Positions 1 to 7,439 of a DNA stretch of 64,000 bases are shown here, piece after piece. A program made the position numbers and the translations under genes. Where the stretch lies: the NCBI RefSeq assembly GCF_002167005.1, contig NZ_NHTN01000017.1:1-64000 (forward strand), read 5' to 3'. Within the stretch, counting starts at the first letter, position 1. The number at the start of each line of letters is the position of its first letter. The notes below the pieces were generated by a model. It was not told where the DNA came from, did not search any database, and saw only the letters and a program-made list of their open reading frames with translations. This stretch comes from Indiicoccus explosivorum (lineage in GTDB: Bacteria > Bacillota > Bacilli > Bacillales_A > Planococcaceae).

Positions 1-330
1 CTCGTACAGTTCGTCCAGCGTCACACCTTCATGCAAATTTGCGATACTGATCAGCGTCTCGCCCGGCTGGATCGTATGGAATTTTTCTGTCGGGCTGCCG
101 CTTTCCTTGCTGATGACCAGTTCACCGCCGATCGGAAGTGCATAAGGATCATATTGGCTATTCAATTCCATCAATCGATCAACCGATATGCCGGTCTCCT
201 GGGATATTCCCCAGAACGTATCCCCCGGCTCTATCGTGACAGTTTCCGCTTGCACTGCCATGCCTGCTGATCCCATTATCAGTCCTGCTGCAATTGCTGC
301 CGCTGAAAATTTGGATGCTTTTCGGATAAT
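1..330 (-). CDS. LysM-domain secreted cell-wall protein (3' part outside window)
   Basis: Exported peptidoglycan-binding protein; only the N-terminal ~110 residues are in the window. After a basic start (RKASKF) comes an alanine/glycine-rich hydrophobic segment ending in AVQA, a typical signal-peptidase site, then two LysM repeats (the first has IEPGDTFWGIS, the second IQPGETLISIA). The frame has no ATG, GTG or TTG between the upstream stop and the signal peptide. A GGGAGG ribosome site (336-341) sits 8 nt before an ATC (325-327) and 5 nt before an ATT (328-330), so initiation at AUC or AUU is inferred. LysM proteins anchor to the wall; the catalytic domain, if any, lies beyond the left edge. 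An upstream frameshift or sequence error removing a normal start cannot be excluded. Confidence 0.75.
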   Translation of the reverse strand, partial: MIRKASKFSAAAIAAGLIMGSAGMAVQAETVTIEPGDTFWGISQETGISVDRLMELNSQYDPYALPIGGELVISKESGSPTEKFHTIQPGETLISIANLHEGVTLDELYE

Positions 331-460
331 TAACGCCTCCCGTTAGATTATTCCGTGGCATGAACATTCCTTCGTTTTCCCTGAAAGCCCCAAACAAAAC
401 ACTTAAAACTGAATTTTTAGATAAATAAATCGAAAGTGCCAATTCGTTTCTCATAACTTG

Positions 461-694
461 TTATCCCAAAAGAAATTCACCCTGATCCGCAAATCGCCGG
501 CCGAATGGTTCCCCGTCGGCCACTTCGAACACAACTGAATTCCAAGCCTTAATCCGCACATCTGTCCGGTGTCCCGCTGACCGGTATGTATCCCGCATTT
601 CCCGCCTGATCCGCAGCGCGGTATCCAGTGAAAAGTGGCCGATCGGAAATGTAAGCCCTTCGACTGTCACGGTCACCAAGTACATCTCTTCCAT
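461..694 (-). CDS. small hypothetical protein, 77 aa
   Basis: Unrecognised cytoplasmic protein. It begins MEEMYLVTVTVEGLTF and contains a stretch compatible with a beta-strand/helix fold (SLDTALRIRREMRDTYRS). It has no signal peptide, no membrane segment and no obvious metal motif. A good ribosome site, GAGGAGTG, lies about 7 nt before the ATG, and the reading frame has chromosomal codon usage, which supports translation. It is transcribed away from the SDR gene and toward the LysM gene. Function unknown; a shadow ORF is possible but unlikely given the ribosome site. Confidence 0.55.
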   Translation of the reverse strand: MEEMYLVTVTVEGLTFPIGHFSLDTALRIRREMRDTYRSAGHRTDVRIKAWNSVVFEVADGEPFGRRFADQGEFLLG

Positions 695-860
695 ATTCCC
701 ACTCCTCAGCCTTATTATCGGCTAAACCATTCCATTATAGTAGAATAAAATAAGGATTTATGCACGGAAATTTTTTATTGGACAGTGGGGGATCTGCAGT
801 CTGTACACATTCGACGCATTGTTCTACGCTCAAGTTACAACAAAAGTGGGGGGTCTTCTT

Positions 861-1622
861 ATCAATTATCAGCTGACCGGAAAAACAGCTGTCGTCACTG
901 GCGGCTCAAAAGGACTCGGAAAGGCGATCAGTTCAACATTGGCCGCTTCCGGTGCGGCCGTCATTATTAATTATGCGAACAACAGTGAGGCGGCAGCGCA
1001 AACTGCCCAGGAAATCAAAAAAAACGGAGGGCTCGCTTTTCCAATCAAAGGCGATGTGACTGATGAACCAGATGCAGTCCGCATGATTGAAGAAGCCGAA
1101 CAAGCCGTCGGCAGAACCGTAGATATCCTTATCAATAACGCGACCGGTCCGCAGCCCGAACTGTCGATAGAAGAAAGCACATGGGCCGATTACGAGGATC
1201 AGCTGCGATTCTTCGTCAAAGCTCCTTTGCTGGCCGCGAAAGCCGTATTGCCCGGCATGAAGAAAAACGGCTGGGGGCGGATCATCACGATCGGCAGCGA
1301 AGTCGTGCAGCTCGGAACGCCTAACTTCGCCAACTACGTGACCGCGAAATCAGCGCAGCTCGGCATGACGCGATCGTGGGCGAACGAGCTCGGGGCAGCC
1401 GGCATCACGGTGAACTTGGTGAATCCCGGTTTCATTCCGGTCGAACGGCACGGAATAGTAGACAGTAACGTATATCATGATTATGTAAACTCTGTTCCTC
1501 TCCGGAAAATGGGCGACCCGCAGGATGTAGCGGACACCGTCGCATTTTTAGCCTCGGACGGCGCCCAGTTCATCACCGGCCAGTCGATTTCCGTCAATGG
1601 CGGCAAAACGTTCGGGGTTTGA
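861..1622 (+). CDS. short-chain dehydrogenase/reductase (SDR), 3-oxoacyl-ACP reductase-like
   Basis: NAD(P)-dependent oxidoreductase of the classical SDR family, about 253 aa. The Rossmann cofactor motif TGGSKGLG, the NNA motif (INNATGP), the catalytic Ser (IGSEVV) and YVTAK supplying Tyr and Lys are all present, and the C-terminus VNGGKTFGV is typical. The substrate cannot be read from sequence; FabG-like proteins reduce 3-oxoacyl groups or sugars. Start choice: the family usually begins a few residues before the GKTAVVTGG strand. A run of six G (848-853) lies 7 nt before an ATC at 861, which fits. In-frame GTG (846) and TTG (819) have no ribosome site. It is one of two plus-strand chromosomal genes in the window and ends before a strong hairpin. 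Confidence 0.85.
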   Translation: MNYQLTGKTAVVTGGSKGLGKAISSTLAASGAAVIINYANNSEAAAQTAQEIKKNGGLAFPIKGDVTDEPDAVRMIEEAEQAVGRTVDILINNATGPQPELSIEESTWADYEDQLRFFVKAPLLAAKAVLPGMKKNGWGRIITIGSEVVQLGTPNFANYVTAKSAQLGMTRSWANELGAAGITVNLVNPGFIPVERHGIVDSNVYHDYVNSVPLRKMGDPQDVADTVAFLASDGAQFITGQSISVNGGKTFGV

Positions 1623-1669
1623 TGTTCTTCCTAAAAACCTGGTTTTTCAATCCGAATGCGGACGCAAAA

Positions 1670-1709
1670 AAGCACCTTAGACGCAATTGATTTAGCGTCT
1701 AAGGTGCTT
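1670..1709. terminator. bidirectional rho-independent terminator
   Basis: Perfect 15-bp stem (AAGCACCTTAGACGC with its complement) around a 10-nt loop, with an A-run on the left and a T-rich run on the right. It ends the SDR transcript. Before the element inserted at 1748 it would also have ended the minus-strand rdgB/tRNA-Arg transcript. Confidence 0.85.
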
Positions 1710-1747
1710 TCTTGTGGTCTGATACAATGCAATCCATCAAACTTTTA

Positions 1748-1782
1748 AACGTCCCAGGAGAGATTCGAACTCCCGACCGACG
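1748..1782. repeat. attL: 35-bp direct repeat of tRNA-Arg 3' half
   Basis: Identical over 35 bp to 8717-8751. Reads as the T-arm, acceptor 3' strand and part of the anticodon stem of tRNA-Arg, but no 5' half follows, so this is the displaced fragment and not a gene. Chromosome lies to its left, element to its right. Confidence 0.9.
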
Positions 1783-1818
1783 TTACTTCAGCCGTTACTA
1801 AACCGCGTCATATCCGCT

Positions 1819-1857
1819 CAGTGAACCGGTCATTAGCCGGTCTTAGACCGCTGTTGT
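1819..1857. repeat. left arm-type integrase site (putative)
   Basis: Shares the ordered blocks CAGTGA, CATTAG, CTTAGA and GCTGTTGT with 8654-8691, in the same orientation and with nearly the same spacing. Paired arm sites inside both ends of an element are known for tyrosine recombinases; binding here is inferred. Confidence 0.55.
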
Positions 1858-1886
1858 AAGCATAGCACGCGGCTGTCAAAAAGAAA

Positions 1887-1910
1887 AGCGCCTGCCGGCT
1901 GGCAAGCGCT
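1887..1910 (-). terminator. terminator of the element operon
   Basis: On the minus strand a 10-bp stem (AGCGCTTGCC with GGCAGGCGCT) is followed by a T-rich run. It lies just past the stop of the last operon gene (1932). Confidence 0.8.
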
Positions 1911-1931
1911 ATCGTGTTTCTACTATATATA

Positions 1932-2552
1932 TTAGGCCCTGCCGTAGTTCTGATTATCGCGGCTATCCGCATAGGCGCTATGCGTAATCTTCAAGCGGCG
2001 GTAAGCTAGGTCAACGCCGGCGAACTGTTGCGCTTCAAGCTCCTCTAAACGCTCCTGTTCCGGAGTTTTAAGGCGGCTTAGCGTCATATTAAGACTGCGC
2101 AAGTGCCGCGCAATCGCCTCGTCACCGCCGAGCGCGTCGAAGATTGCCGGCAATTGCAGGCGGAAGTGCGCCCATGCGCCGACATTGAGGGTTTGGAGTT
2201 TGCGCTCAAGTGCGTCATAGGCCAGCTTCTTCTCAACGTCGCTGAATGCGAGCTTAGCGTCAGCAATGAAGCTCTTAGCAAGGTACTCAACGGCTTCCTT
2301 GTCGGCGTTGGATACCGGAAAGCGTGAGCGTAAGGCGGCTTTTCTAGCGTTCTCAATCTCCGACTCCATCGTTGCGGCGTGTTCCCGCCGTAGCCCGTCT
2401 ACTTTGGCGTCAAGTTCCCGCCGAGCTTCCTGAATTTCGTACTGGCGGGCGCCTTCGACGTTATAGCGCGGGTGGTCTGAGCTTTCGATGCGTTCTACTT
2501 GGCGGCGGAAGCCTGCAATTTCGCGTTCGATTTCGTTTTTATAGTCTTTCAT
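1932..2552 (-). CDS. element-encoded coiled-coil-rich protein, 206 aa
   Basis: Unrecognised, highly charged soluble protein and the last gene of the element operon. Residues ~1-75 are rich in Glu/Arg/Lys with heptad-like spacing (KNEIEREIAGFRRQVERIE), suggesting a coiled coil. The rest looks helical, with a second charged helix near 160-175 (TPEQERLEELEAQQFAG). No metal motif, signal peptide or membrane segment. An AAAGGGG ribosome site precedes the ATG. A scaffold-like or DNA-associated role would fit the composition, but nothing in the sequence proves one. Confidence 0.65.
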   Translation of the reverse strand: MKDYKNEIEREIAGFRRQVERIESSDHPRYNVEGARQYEIQEARRELDAKVDGLRREHAATMESEIENARKAALRSRFPVSNADKEAVEYLAKSFIADAKLAFSDVEKKLAYDALERKLQTLNVGAWAHFRLQLPAIFDALGGDEAIARHLRSLNMTLSRLKTPEQERLEELEAQQFAGVDLAYRRLKITHSAYADSRDNQNYGRA

Positions 2553-2601
2553 CGTAAAATTTCCCCTTTATAGTTTTAGTTTTCCGTGGCTAGTGGCGTA
2601 T

Positions 2602-2934
2602 TTACCAACGGCTTCCCTTTTCGACGTTCTTTATTGACGGCATGATGGCGTTCGTCGCCGGCGCTTCAAGCAAGTAAAGCTCGCTTTCCGCAACGAAGCC
2701 GTCAATCCGTGCGCAGGCGGCGTTATAGGCGGCAAAGTCGCTCTTTAGTGCGGATACATAGCGCGCCTTGAAAAGCGTGTCGCCGCTGTTGCAATCTATG
2801 ACGATGATTTCGACATTGCGGCGCTTGTCAGGCGCCGGCTTGACGGTTACGTGGGCGGTTACCGTGCCGGCGTCTGCTTGCGCCCCTGCCGGTAGCGGCT
2901 TTTCTTTGCCGCGCCCCATTCCGAATAGCGTCAT
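2602..2934 (-). CDS. element-encoded hypothetical protein, 110 aa
   Basis: Unrecognised small soluble protein. After a basic, low-complexity start (GKEKPLPAGAQADAG) the middle shows alternating hydrophobic residues (VTAHVTVK, NVEIIVIDC) suggestive of beta strands. A consensus AAGGAGG ribosome site lies about 7 nt before the ATG, which makes translation likely. Its 5' end overlaps the 3' end of the next upstream ORF by about 107 bp in another frame. Confidence 0.6.
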   Translation of the reverse strand: MTLFGMGRGKEKPLPAGAQADAGTVTAHVTVKPAPDKRRNVEIIVIDCNSGDTLFKARYVSALKSDFAAYNAACARIDGFVAESELYLLEAPATNAIMPSIKNVEKGSRW

Positions 2935-3115
2935 TACGCTGAGCCTCCTTATTTTTGTCTCTCTTGCTGAACTCTAGCGGCATACGCGGCGGCCGGCGCC
3001 ATTTGACGTGAGGCTCGTATAGATGCGCCAGCCCTTCCGTGTTCTCCGTGAATATCCGTAGCCAGTTCGGTTGCCCGTCGTCGTACCACGTGACTTGTTT
3101 CGTCTCGCGGCGCAT
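2828..3115 (-). CDS. element-encoded basic hypothetical protein, ~95 aa
   Basis: Unrecognised. From the ATG at 3113-3115 the protein starts MRRETKQVTWYDDGQPNWLR. The first ~58 residues look like a real small domain, while the last ~35 (basic, QRKAATGRG-like) are read through the start of the downstream gene in another frame and may be meaningless extension. A weak AGGA ribosome site precedes the ATG; an in-frame TTG at 3181 would add 22 residues. A premature or lost stop is possible. Confidence 0.4.
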   Translation of the reverse strand: MRRETKQVTWYDDGQPNWLRIFTENTEGLAHLYEPHVKWRRPPRMPLEFSKRDKNKEAQRNDAIRNGARQRKAATGRGASRRRHGNRPRNRQAGA

Positions 3116-3226
3116 TGTCTTATTCGTCCTGCGTCCCAATTGCTTCAGTCCTTTCGTATAATCGCTGTAAGCCACGTACAAGCCCGTTGAGCGGCGTTAT
3201 GCGTCAGGCAATACCTCTAACATCCG

Positions 3227-3427
3227 TCAGGGTCTATCGTCGCTGTACGGGGCTTGTGTGGCGCCTGAGGGCTTGCTGGCGTCTTTATAACGCGTCAGCC
3301 CGTAACGTTCCAGTTCCTCTTGCGTCATAGCGTTGAGGCGGTAAACCGTAACAGGGCCGCCTTCCGCTTCTCCGTTATGCCTGCGTCTTGGCGGCTCCTG
3401 CGTATAAATGGCGGGTAATTCCTGCAT
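3227..3427 (-). CDS. element-encoded small hypothetical protein, 66 aa
   Basis: Unrecognised hydrophilic protein. The core VTVYRLNAMTQEELERYGLTRYK looks like a short helix-turn segment of the kind common in small phage-type proteins. A perfect AGGAGG precedes the ATG by 8 nt and overlaps the end of the 30-aa ORF upstream (3431-3523), so the two are probably translationally linked. Confidence 0.6.
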   Translation of the reverse strand: MQELPAIYTQEPPRRRHNGEAEGGPVTVYRLNAMTQEELERYGLTRYKDASKPSGATQAPYSDDRP

Positions 3428-3430
3428 ATC

Positions 3431-3523
3431 TCAACCTCCTAGCGCAATATAGAGCGTCGCAAAGAACGGCGCATTAAGCGCTATGCCGGCGGCGGTTGCG
3501 GTGAGCTTCTTACGCAAAGTCAT
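3431..3523 (-). CDS. 30-aa single-span membrane peptide
   Basis: Micro-ORF beginning MTLRKKLTATAAG: a basic N-terminus, then a hydrophobic stretch of about 18 residues ending TLYIALGG, consistent with one membrane segment. Its ATG overlaps the HNH stop (ATGA), a classic translational-coupling arrangement, and its 3' end contains the ribosome site of the next gene. Such peptides can be holin-, toxin- or regulator-like; the role is unknown. Confidence 0.5.
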   Translation of the reverse strand: MTLRKKLTATAAGIALNAPFFATLYIALGG

Positions 3524-4092
3524 TGCGCCTCAACTCCCACGATGCGACGTAAGCGAGCCGTGCGGTAAGCTATGCCGGCTCTTGCAAGCGTATAAAGGTA
3601 TTCAGTAGGCGTTACGCCGTTGCGCTCCGCAAGCGTCTCTAAAAGCCTTCTAGCGGCTTCTGCGTCACCGTTAAGCAAGATGAACTCAAACGCCGGTAGA
3701 ACGTGCTTGCGGCTATTGCAGGCGGTACACGCAAGCGTTACGTTGCCGAAAGTATTTGCGCCGCCGCACTCAAACGGTAGGACGTGTTCGAGCGTTTTCT
3801 CGCTTTGCTCAAGCGGCTTATTACAGTAATTACAATGCGTGCCGCCGAGAACTTCCTTGACTTCCTGAAGCGTGAGCGTGCTTTCGGCGCCATAGCGCTT
3901 TGCTTTTTGGTTGGCGCGGTCTTTCGCTTTAGTACATTTCCGCTCGAATGTGCCGTAGCTCGCTTTCCGCAATTCATCCTTGCAGGTGCGGCAATAAGTT
4001 TGCCTTCCGTCTCTCGCTTTGCTATCGCGGTTAAACTCCGCAATTGCCTTAGTTTCTTCGCAACGTGCGCATTTCTTCATTTCTTTCTTCAT
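3520..4092 (-). CDS. HNH endonuclease
   Basis: Predicted metal-dependent DNA nuclease, 190 aa. An N-terminal treble-clef-like zinc motif (CARCEETK ... CRTCKDEL, residues ~8-39) is followed by a basic linker. The HNH core comprises CNYCNKPL, LEHVLPFECGG (His-containing) and CTACNSRK at about residues 87-129, with two CxxC pairs binding the structural zinc. HNH genes are common in phages (packaging nicks), restriction systems and homing elements. With no terminase nearby the role here is open: element processing, defence or satellite packaging. ATGA-coupled to the 30-aa ORF downstream. Confidence 0.85.
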   Translation of the reverse strand: MKKEMKKCARCEETKAIAEFNRDSKARDGRQTYCRTCKDELRKASYGTFERKCTKAKDRANQKAKRYGAESTLTLQEVKEVLGGTHCNYCNKPLEQSEKTLEHVLPFECGGANTFGNVTLACTACNSRKHVLPAFEFILLNGDAEAARRLLETLAERNGVTPTEYLYTLARAGIAYRTARLRRIVGVEAQ

Positions 4093-4109
4093 TCGTAAAA
4101 CCTCCGTTT

Positions 4110-4250
4110 TTATTTTTTCTCGATAAGTTCTGCGTTAAGTTCTGCCATGATTGCGTTAATTTCCTTATTGCACTGAGTTCCGCCGTGCTTCAAGTCAACC
4201 AAGACGCTCAAGTAGTCAATCAGTTGTTTGATGCGTTCCGGGTTCGTCAT
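4110..4250 (-). CDS. element-encoded 46-aa helical protein
   Basis: Begins MTNPERIKQLIDYLSVLVDL and ends ELIEKK. Almost wholly helical by pattern, with leucine/isoleucine spacing that could form a small dimer or coiled coil. Its ATG overlaps the stop of the XRE gene (ATGA), so it is likely co-translated with it; it may be a partner of the regulator. Function unknown. Confidence 0.6.
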   Translation of the reverse strand: MTNPERIKQLIDYLSVLVDLKHGGTQCNKEINAIMAELNAELIEKK

Positions 4251-4507
4251 TTCTTAACACGCTCCTTGTCTCCGTAGTCCCGAATAAACCGGTTGTAGTA
4301 AAGCGTGATGCCACGCATCGTGTTCGGCGTCAGGTTGAACGCCTCGATTATCTTGCGTTCCATCCGCCGCGTAATCGGCGCATAGCCGGTTTCCATCTGC
4401 GATACGTAACCGTCAGTCACGCCGAGCAGGGCGCCCATCTGCGCAACTGTCAGCGCATGAACGCGCCGGATGCGATAGAGCTTTTCTTTCGTGATGTGTA
4501 CTTCCAT
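4247..4507 (-). CDS. XRE-family helix-turn-helix regulator
   Basis: 86-aa DNA-binding protein. Residues ~9-63 form a Cro/CI-type HTH: LYRIRRVHALTVAQMGALLG, the turn VTDGYVSQMETG and a following helix. In integrative elements such regulators usually control their own operon and excision or replication genes. The dyad at 5945-5960 upstream of the operon is a candidate operator. GAGGAGG lies 8 nt before the ATG. The end of the zinc-finger ORF overlaps its 5' end. Confidence 0.85.
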   Translation of the reverse strand: MEVHITKEKLYRIRRVHALTVAQMGALLGVTDGYVSQMETGYAPITRRMERKIIEAFNLTPNTMRGITLYYNRFIRDYGDKERVKK

Positions 4508-4697
4508 ATTCGTAGCCTCCTCGTAATTTCTTGATTGTCTCGCGGTGCCGCTGGCGATGCGCGAGCCTTTCCATAAGCGTTAGCGATAGGCGGCAGTTAA
4601 GGTCACGCTCGCAGGCGTAGCAACGCACTAGCTCAGCGCCGGTGTAGATTTCCGCGCTGGCGCCTTCCATTGCGCAAAAAGGGCAATTAAATTTCAT
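4413..4697 (-). CDS. zinc-ribbon protein next to the helicase gene
   Basis: 94-aa ORF whose N-terminal third is a clear zinc ribbon: Cys5-x2-Cys8 and Cys26-x2-Cys29, followed by Cys35 and a basic helix (RLAHRQRHRETIKKL). CxxC-x17-CxxC ribbons are common in phage primases and small DNA/RNA-binding proteins. The final ~32 residues are read over the XRE gene in another frame and look like run-on. The start overlaps the helicase 3' end by 11 bp, implying coupled translation and perhaps a shared replication role. Confidence 0.6.
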   Translation of the reverse strand: MKFNCPFCAMEGASAEIYTGAELVRCYACERDLNCRLSLTLMERLAHRQRHRETIKKLRGGYEYGSTHHERKALSHPARSCADSCADGRPARRD

Positions 4698-5892
4698 AGC
4701 GCGCCCACGCCTTCAGAAGCTCGCGCATTCGGCTCGACGGAAGATATAGCTGTATCGGCTTCCCGTTACGTATTCTGCTCCGGTAAATCCATTGCAGAAG
4801 GTCGCTAACCGCGAGCATGTCCTCGTCAATTTCTACGCCGTTGTCTTGGAAAAATGCGTTAATTTCCGGGTGATTGAAGCGATTGAACAAATAAGCGAGG
4901 GCGCGCTTTTCGGCGTAGTCGTTCGTTGCGCGTGCGTTCACCGGAATGACGCTTTTCTTGAAGCCGCTCGGCGTTACCTTGTCGGCTACCGCCTTCAGCG
5001 TTGAAAACATGGCGTCCTCCGACTTGGCTTCCGCGTAGTGACGGAAGAAGTTCGACGCGTTATCTTTCATCTTCTTGCGCGCGCCTGCATCCATGCGCCG
5101 CAAACGGTTAGCGCTTAGCGCCGTTCGCTTGTCTCCGATGTTGTTGAGCTTGCCCTCGTATACGTCCATTAGCTCGTATAGCGCCGCGCGGCCTTCCGCT
5201 TTCCGGTCGTATTCCGTCAGGGCGTAGCGGCTTCCGGCGCGCTTTACGGCTTTGCAGTCGTATTTGAAGCCGAATAGCTCGCAGTAGTAGCGCTGTACTT
5301 GCCCGCGGAACAGATACGTCATAATGGTTACGCTATCAACTGCGCCAAAGACTGACGGCGGGAACGCCCATACTAAAAACGTATCGCGATGAAAGAACAG
5401 ATTGCCGGCTTGCGCCAGTTCGCGTATGTCGCGGTATCTGCTGTTGTCCTCCGGATGCCCTATCCAAATGACGCGCTTGTCGTCAGCTATGCGAATGTCG
5501 CCGGCGTCGCGGAGCTTCTTGATGTCGTGAACGTTGACCGGCGCGGTTTCGACGCAATCCATCACTTCGTCGAGTATCAGCGTGTAGCCGTAACCCGTCA
5601 GCAGTTCGACTAGCTCCGCGTCAGCCCGCTGAAAGAGCGCGTGGGTGCTTGCGATGTCCCGCCCCTGCGCGATTAAATCCTTGAGGCTCGTCATTTTAGA
5701 GCCGTCATCATTCGCGTTGTTAGGCTCGTAGAAGTCGCGGCTCGTGACGCCTCTCTTGATGCGCTCCACTTCGTCGAGATAAGGCGTGATGTAAATAAAG
5801 CGCTCGTCCTCAGTAGCCTCCTGCATACGCTGTATGGCGTATTGCGTCTTGCCTGAACCCATGATTGAGTCAATTACGGTAATTTTCGTCAT
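4687..5892 (-). CDS. helicase/NTPase-like replication protein
   Basis: 401-aa P-loop protein and first gene of the element operon. Walker A GSGKT (residues 12-16, context IDSIMGSGKTQ), Walker B LILDEVMD (105-112) and a C-terminal Arg-rich motif (QWIYRSRIRNG, ~367-377) resembling motif VI of superfamily 2 helicases. The middle is poorly conserved with known helicases. Proteins of this layout occur in tailed phages and integrative elements, presumably unwinding DNA at the element origin. The ATG at 5890-5892 has GAGGAGG 9 nt upstream; an in-frame start at 5925 is less likely. The 1.7-kb repeat-bearing block upstream may be its target. Confidence 0.8.
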   Translation of the reverse strand: MTKITVIDSIMGSGKTQYAIQRMQEATEDERFIYITPYLDEVERIKRGVTSRDFYEPNNANDDGSKMTSLKDLIAQGRDIASTHALFQRADAELVELLTGYGYTLILDEVMDCVETAPVNVHDIKKLRDAGDIRIADDKRVIWIGHPEDNSRYRDIRELAQAGNLFFHRDTFLVWAFPPSVFGAVDSVTIMTYLFRGQVQRYYCELFGFKYDCKAVKRAGSRYALTEYDRKAEGRAALYELMDVYEGKLNNIGDKRTALSANRLRRMDAGARKKMKDNASNFFRHYAEAKSEDAMFSTLKAVADKVTPSGFKKSVIPVNARATNDYAEKRALAYLFNRFNHPEINAFFQDNGVEIDEDMLAVSDLLQWIYRSRIRNGKPIQLYLPSSRMRELLKAWARYEI

Positions 5893-5944
5893 TTCTTTCT
5901 TCCTCCTCTGTTTTTGCGCTTGCATCCGTGGCGGCGGCGTGCTA

Positions 5945-5960
5945 TAGTATGATTATGCTA
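5945..5960. promoter_or_regulatory. 16-bp imperfect dyad, candidate XRE operator
   Basis: TAGTATGATTATGCTA is a near-palindrome (12 of 16 positions symmetric) 53 bp upstream of the helicase ATG, in the region where the operon promoter must lie. Its size fits a Cro-like site; binding is inferred. Confidence 0.4.
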
Positions 5961-6107
5961 CCATTGCGCTAAGTCTGCGCTCCTTTCCGTAAGAGGCCGC
6001 AAAAAAAAAAAGACAGCCTACTCTTATTCCCCGTTTTGCATGGCGGTAAACCTTCGCTTACTACCGATATAAAAAGATAACAGCGGCTTCCGCTAGGCGT
6101 CTGAAAA

Positions 6108-6470
6108 AAGACCCTCTCACTATATAGTGGGACTAACCGGGTTTTTGTAGAGGCCTCAGTGCATAAAAGGTACTTTAGTCCTACGCAATCGCTTAAGCCG
6201 CCGTATGCTCTGACGCCAGTAACGGCGCTAGTTTGCGTACTTAACCGCCCTCTCAAAAAGACCCTCTCACTATATAGTGGGACTAATCGGCTTTTTCGCT
6301 AGAGGTAACTGCATAAAAGGTACTTTAGTCCTACTGCGCTCAGCCCCGCCCCAAAACGCCCTTAACGGAGGCTTACGCGTAAAAGCCCCCTCACTATATA
6401 GTGGGACTAACCGGCTTTTTTATAACCCCGCGCCCCAAAACGCTACTAAAGTCCTACGCAATCGCTTAGT
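6108..6470. repeat. three palindrome-bearing repeat units
   Basis: Each unit has a perfect 12-bp palindrome CACTATATAGTG (6118-6129, 6268-6279, 6392-6403), followed by GGGACTAAYCGG and a T-run, then ~45-50 bp later TTTAGTCCTAC (6174-6184, 6324-6334; variant ending at 6457 in unit 3). GGACTAA and TTAGTCC are complementary, so each unit can fold as a hairpin. Two units share GCATAAAAGGTAC, and units 1 and 3 share GCAATCGCTTA. Candidate iterons of an origin, or three parallel regulatory sites. Confidence 0.7.
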
Positions 6471-7422
6471 TACCGCCGGCGCCCCTGCAAGTAAGACGTA
6501 AACAGTGCGTAATGGCAAGCGGCACTTTAGCGAACTAAAGCGTGAATGGCGTCAGGGCGCCGTTAATGCCGACTGTTCCGCTTGGTTATTACGGCACTTC
6601 ATCGTAGTAAAGCGTTAAGGAATACGGAATGATTACGTACTAAAGGCGTACTGGCGCTTGCTATTCCGCTTGCTAACGCTTAGGTTCCGCTTGGCTCCGC
6701 TTGCTAACGTAATTACTAGGTTCCGCGTTCACCGCGTGCGCGCCTCGAAACTTTCAGAAGCCTGCGCAATAGGCCGGAAAAGGGGCGGCTTCGCAACGCC
6801 TACCCGACGACGTTTTGCGAAAAAAACTTCGCAGAATTTTTCGCGAGCCTTAGAGCGCCAAGGGTTTCAGCGCGCTTCCCTTAAAGAGAAAATACCTTTT
6901 TTAGAGCATAGTATTTAGTCGTCTGACGAGCGTGTTTTCAGCGAAGTCAGTGAGGAGCCGCAGGCGACGAGTCAGGAAGTAACGCGTTACCGTCTGAGGC
7001 TTCGGCTATCGCCTCGCCTGCGACTGTTCGCTTCGCTCACGTCGCCCTACATAAGCTCTCTTATTGCGTTAATACGTCTTACGCAATAGGGCGCCTATTC
7101 ATTATTGCGGAAGTAATCCCGTTATACTCCGTAGTAAACCCTCGCCGGGTAGCCGCCATTGCATACGGAATCTATGCACTTATCGCCGCATGATTGCCGC
7201 ATCCCTTACGCCAAGAACGCCGTAACGACGCCAATGTATACGGATTGCATACGGCACTATTCCGTCGCATTGCGAGAATGCCGTCATAGCAAGGCTTCCG
7301 CCGCCATGCGAGTTTACATAAGTTATGTTCTCGGTAGCTACGATGCATAACGTATTCATTCACGCCTGCCGGCGGTTGTCAAGGCGTATGCTCAAGCGCT
7401 AAGGCCGCGCCCATAAAAAAGA

Positions 7423-7439
7423 AGCGGCGCTCTGCCGCT
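7423..7439 (-). terminator. integrase terminator
   Basis: On the minus strand AGCGGC and GCCGCT form a short GC stem followed by TCTTTTTT. It lies ~135 bp past the integrase stop. Confidence 0.7.

Noticed and set aside
179-454. 91-aa minus-strand ORF overlapping the LysM signal peptide
   Set aside because: Wrong frame relative to the clear signal peptide and LysM repeats, and no ribosome site at its ATG.
1748-1782. Second tRNA-Arg gene
   Set aside because: Only the 3' half is present; the sequence to its right is element DNA and cannot form the 5' half.
6118-6403. T7-like phage promoters (CTCACTATA in each repeat)
   Set aside because: The nine-base match lies inside a palindrome, the rest of the T7 consensus is absent and no single-subunit RNA polymerase is seen.
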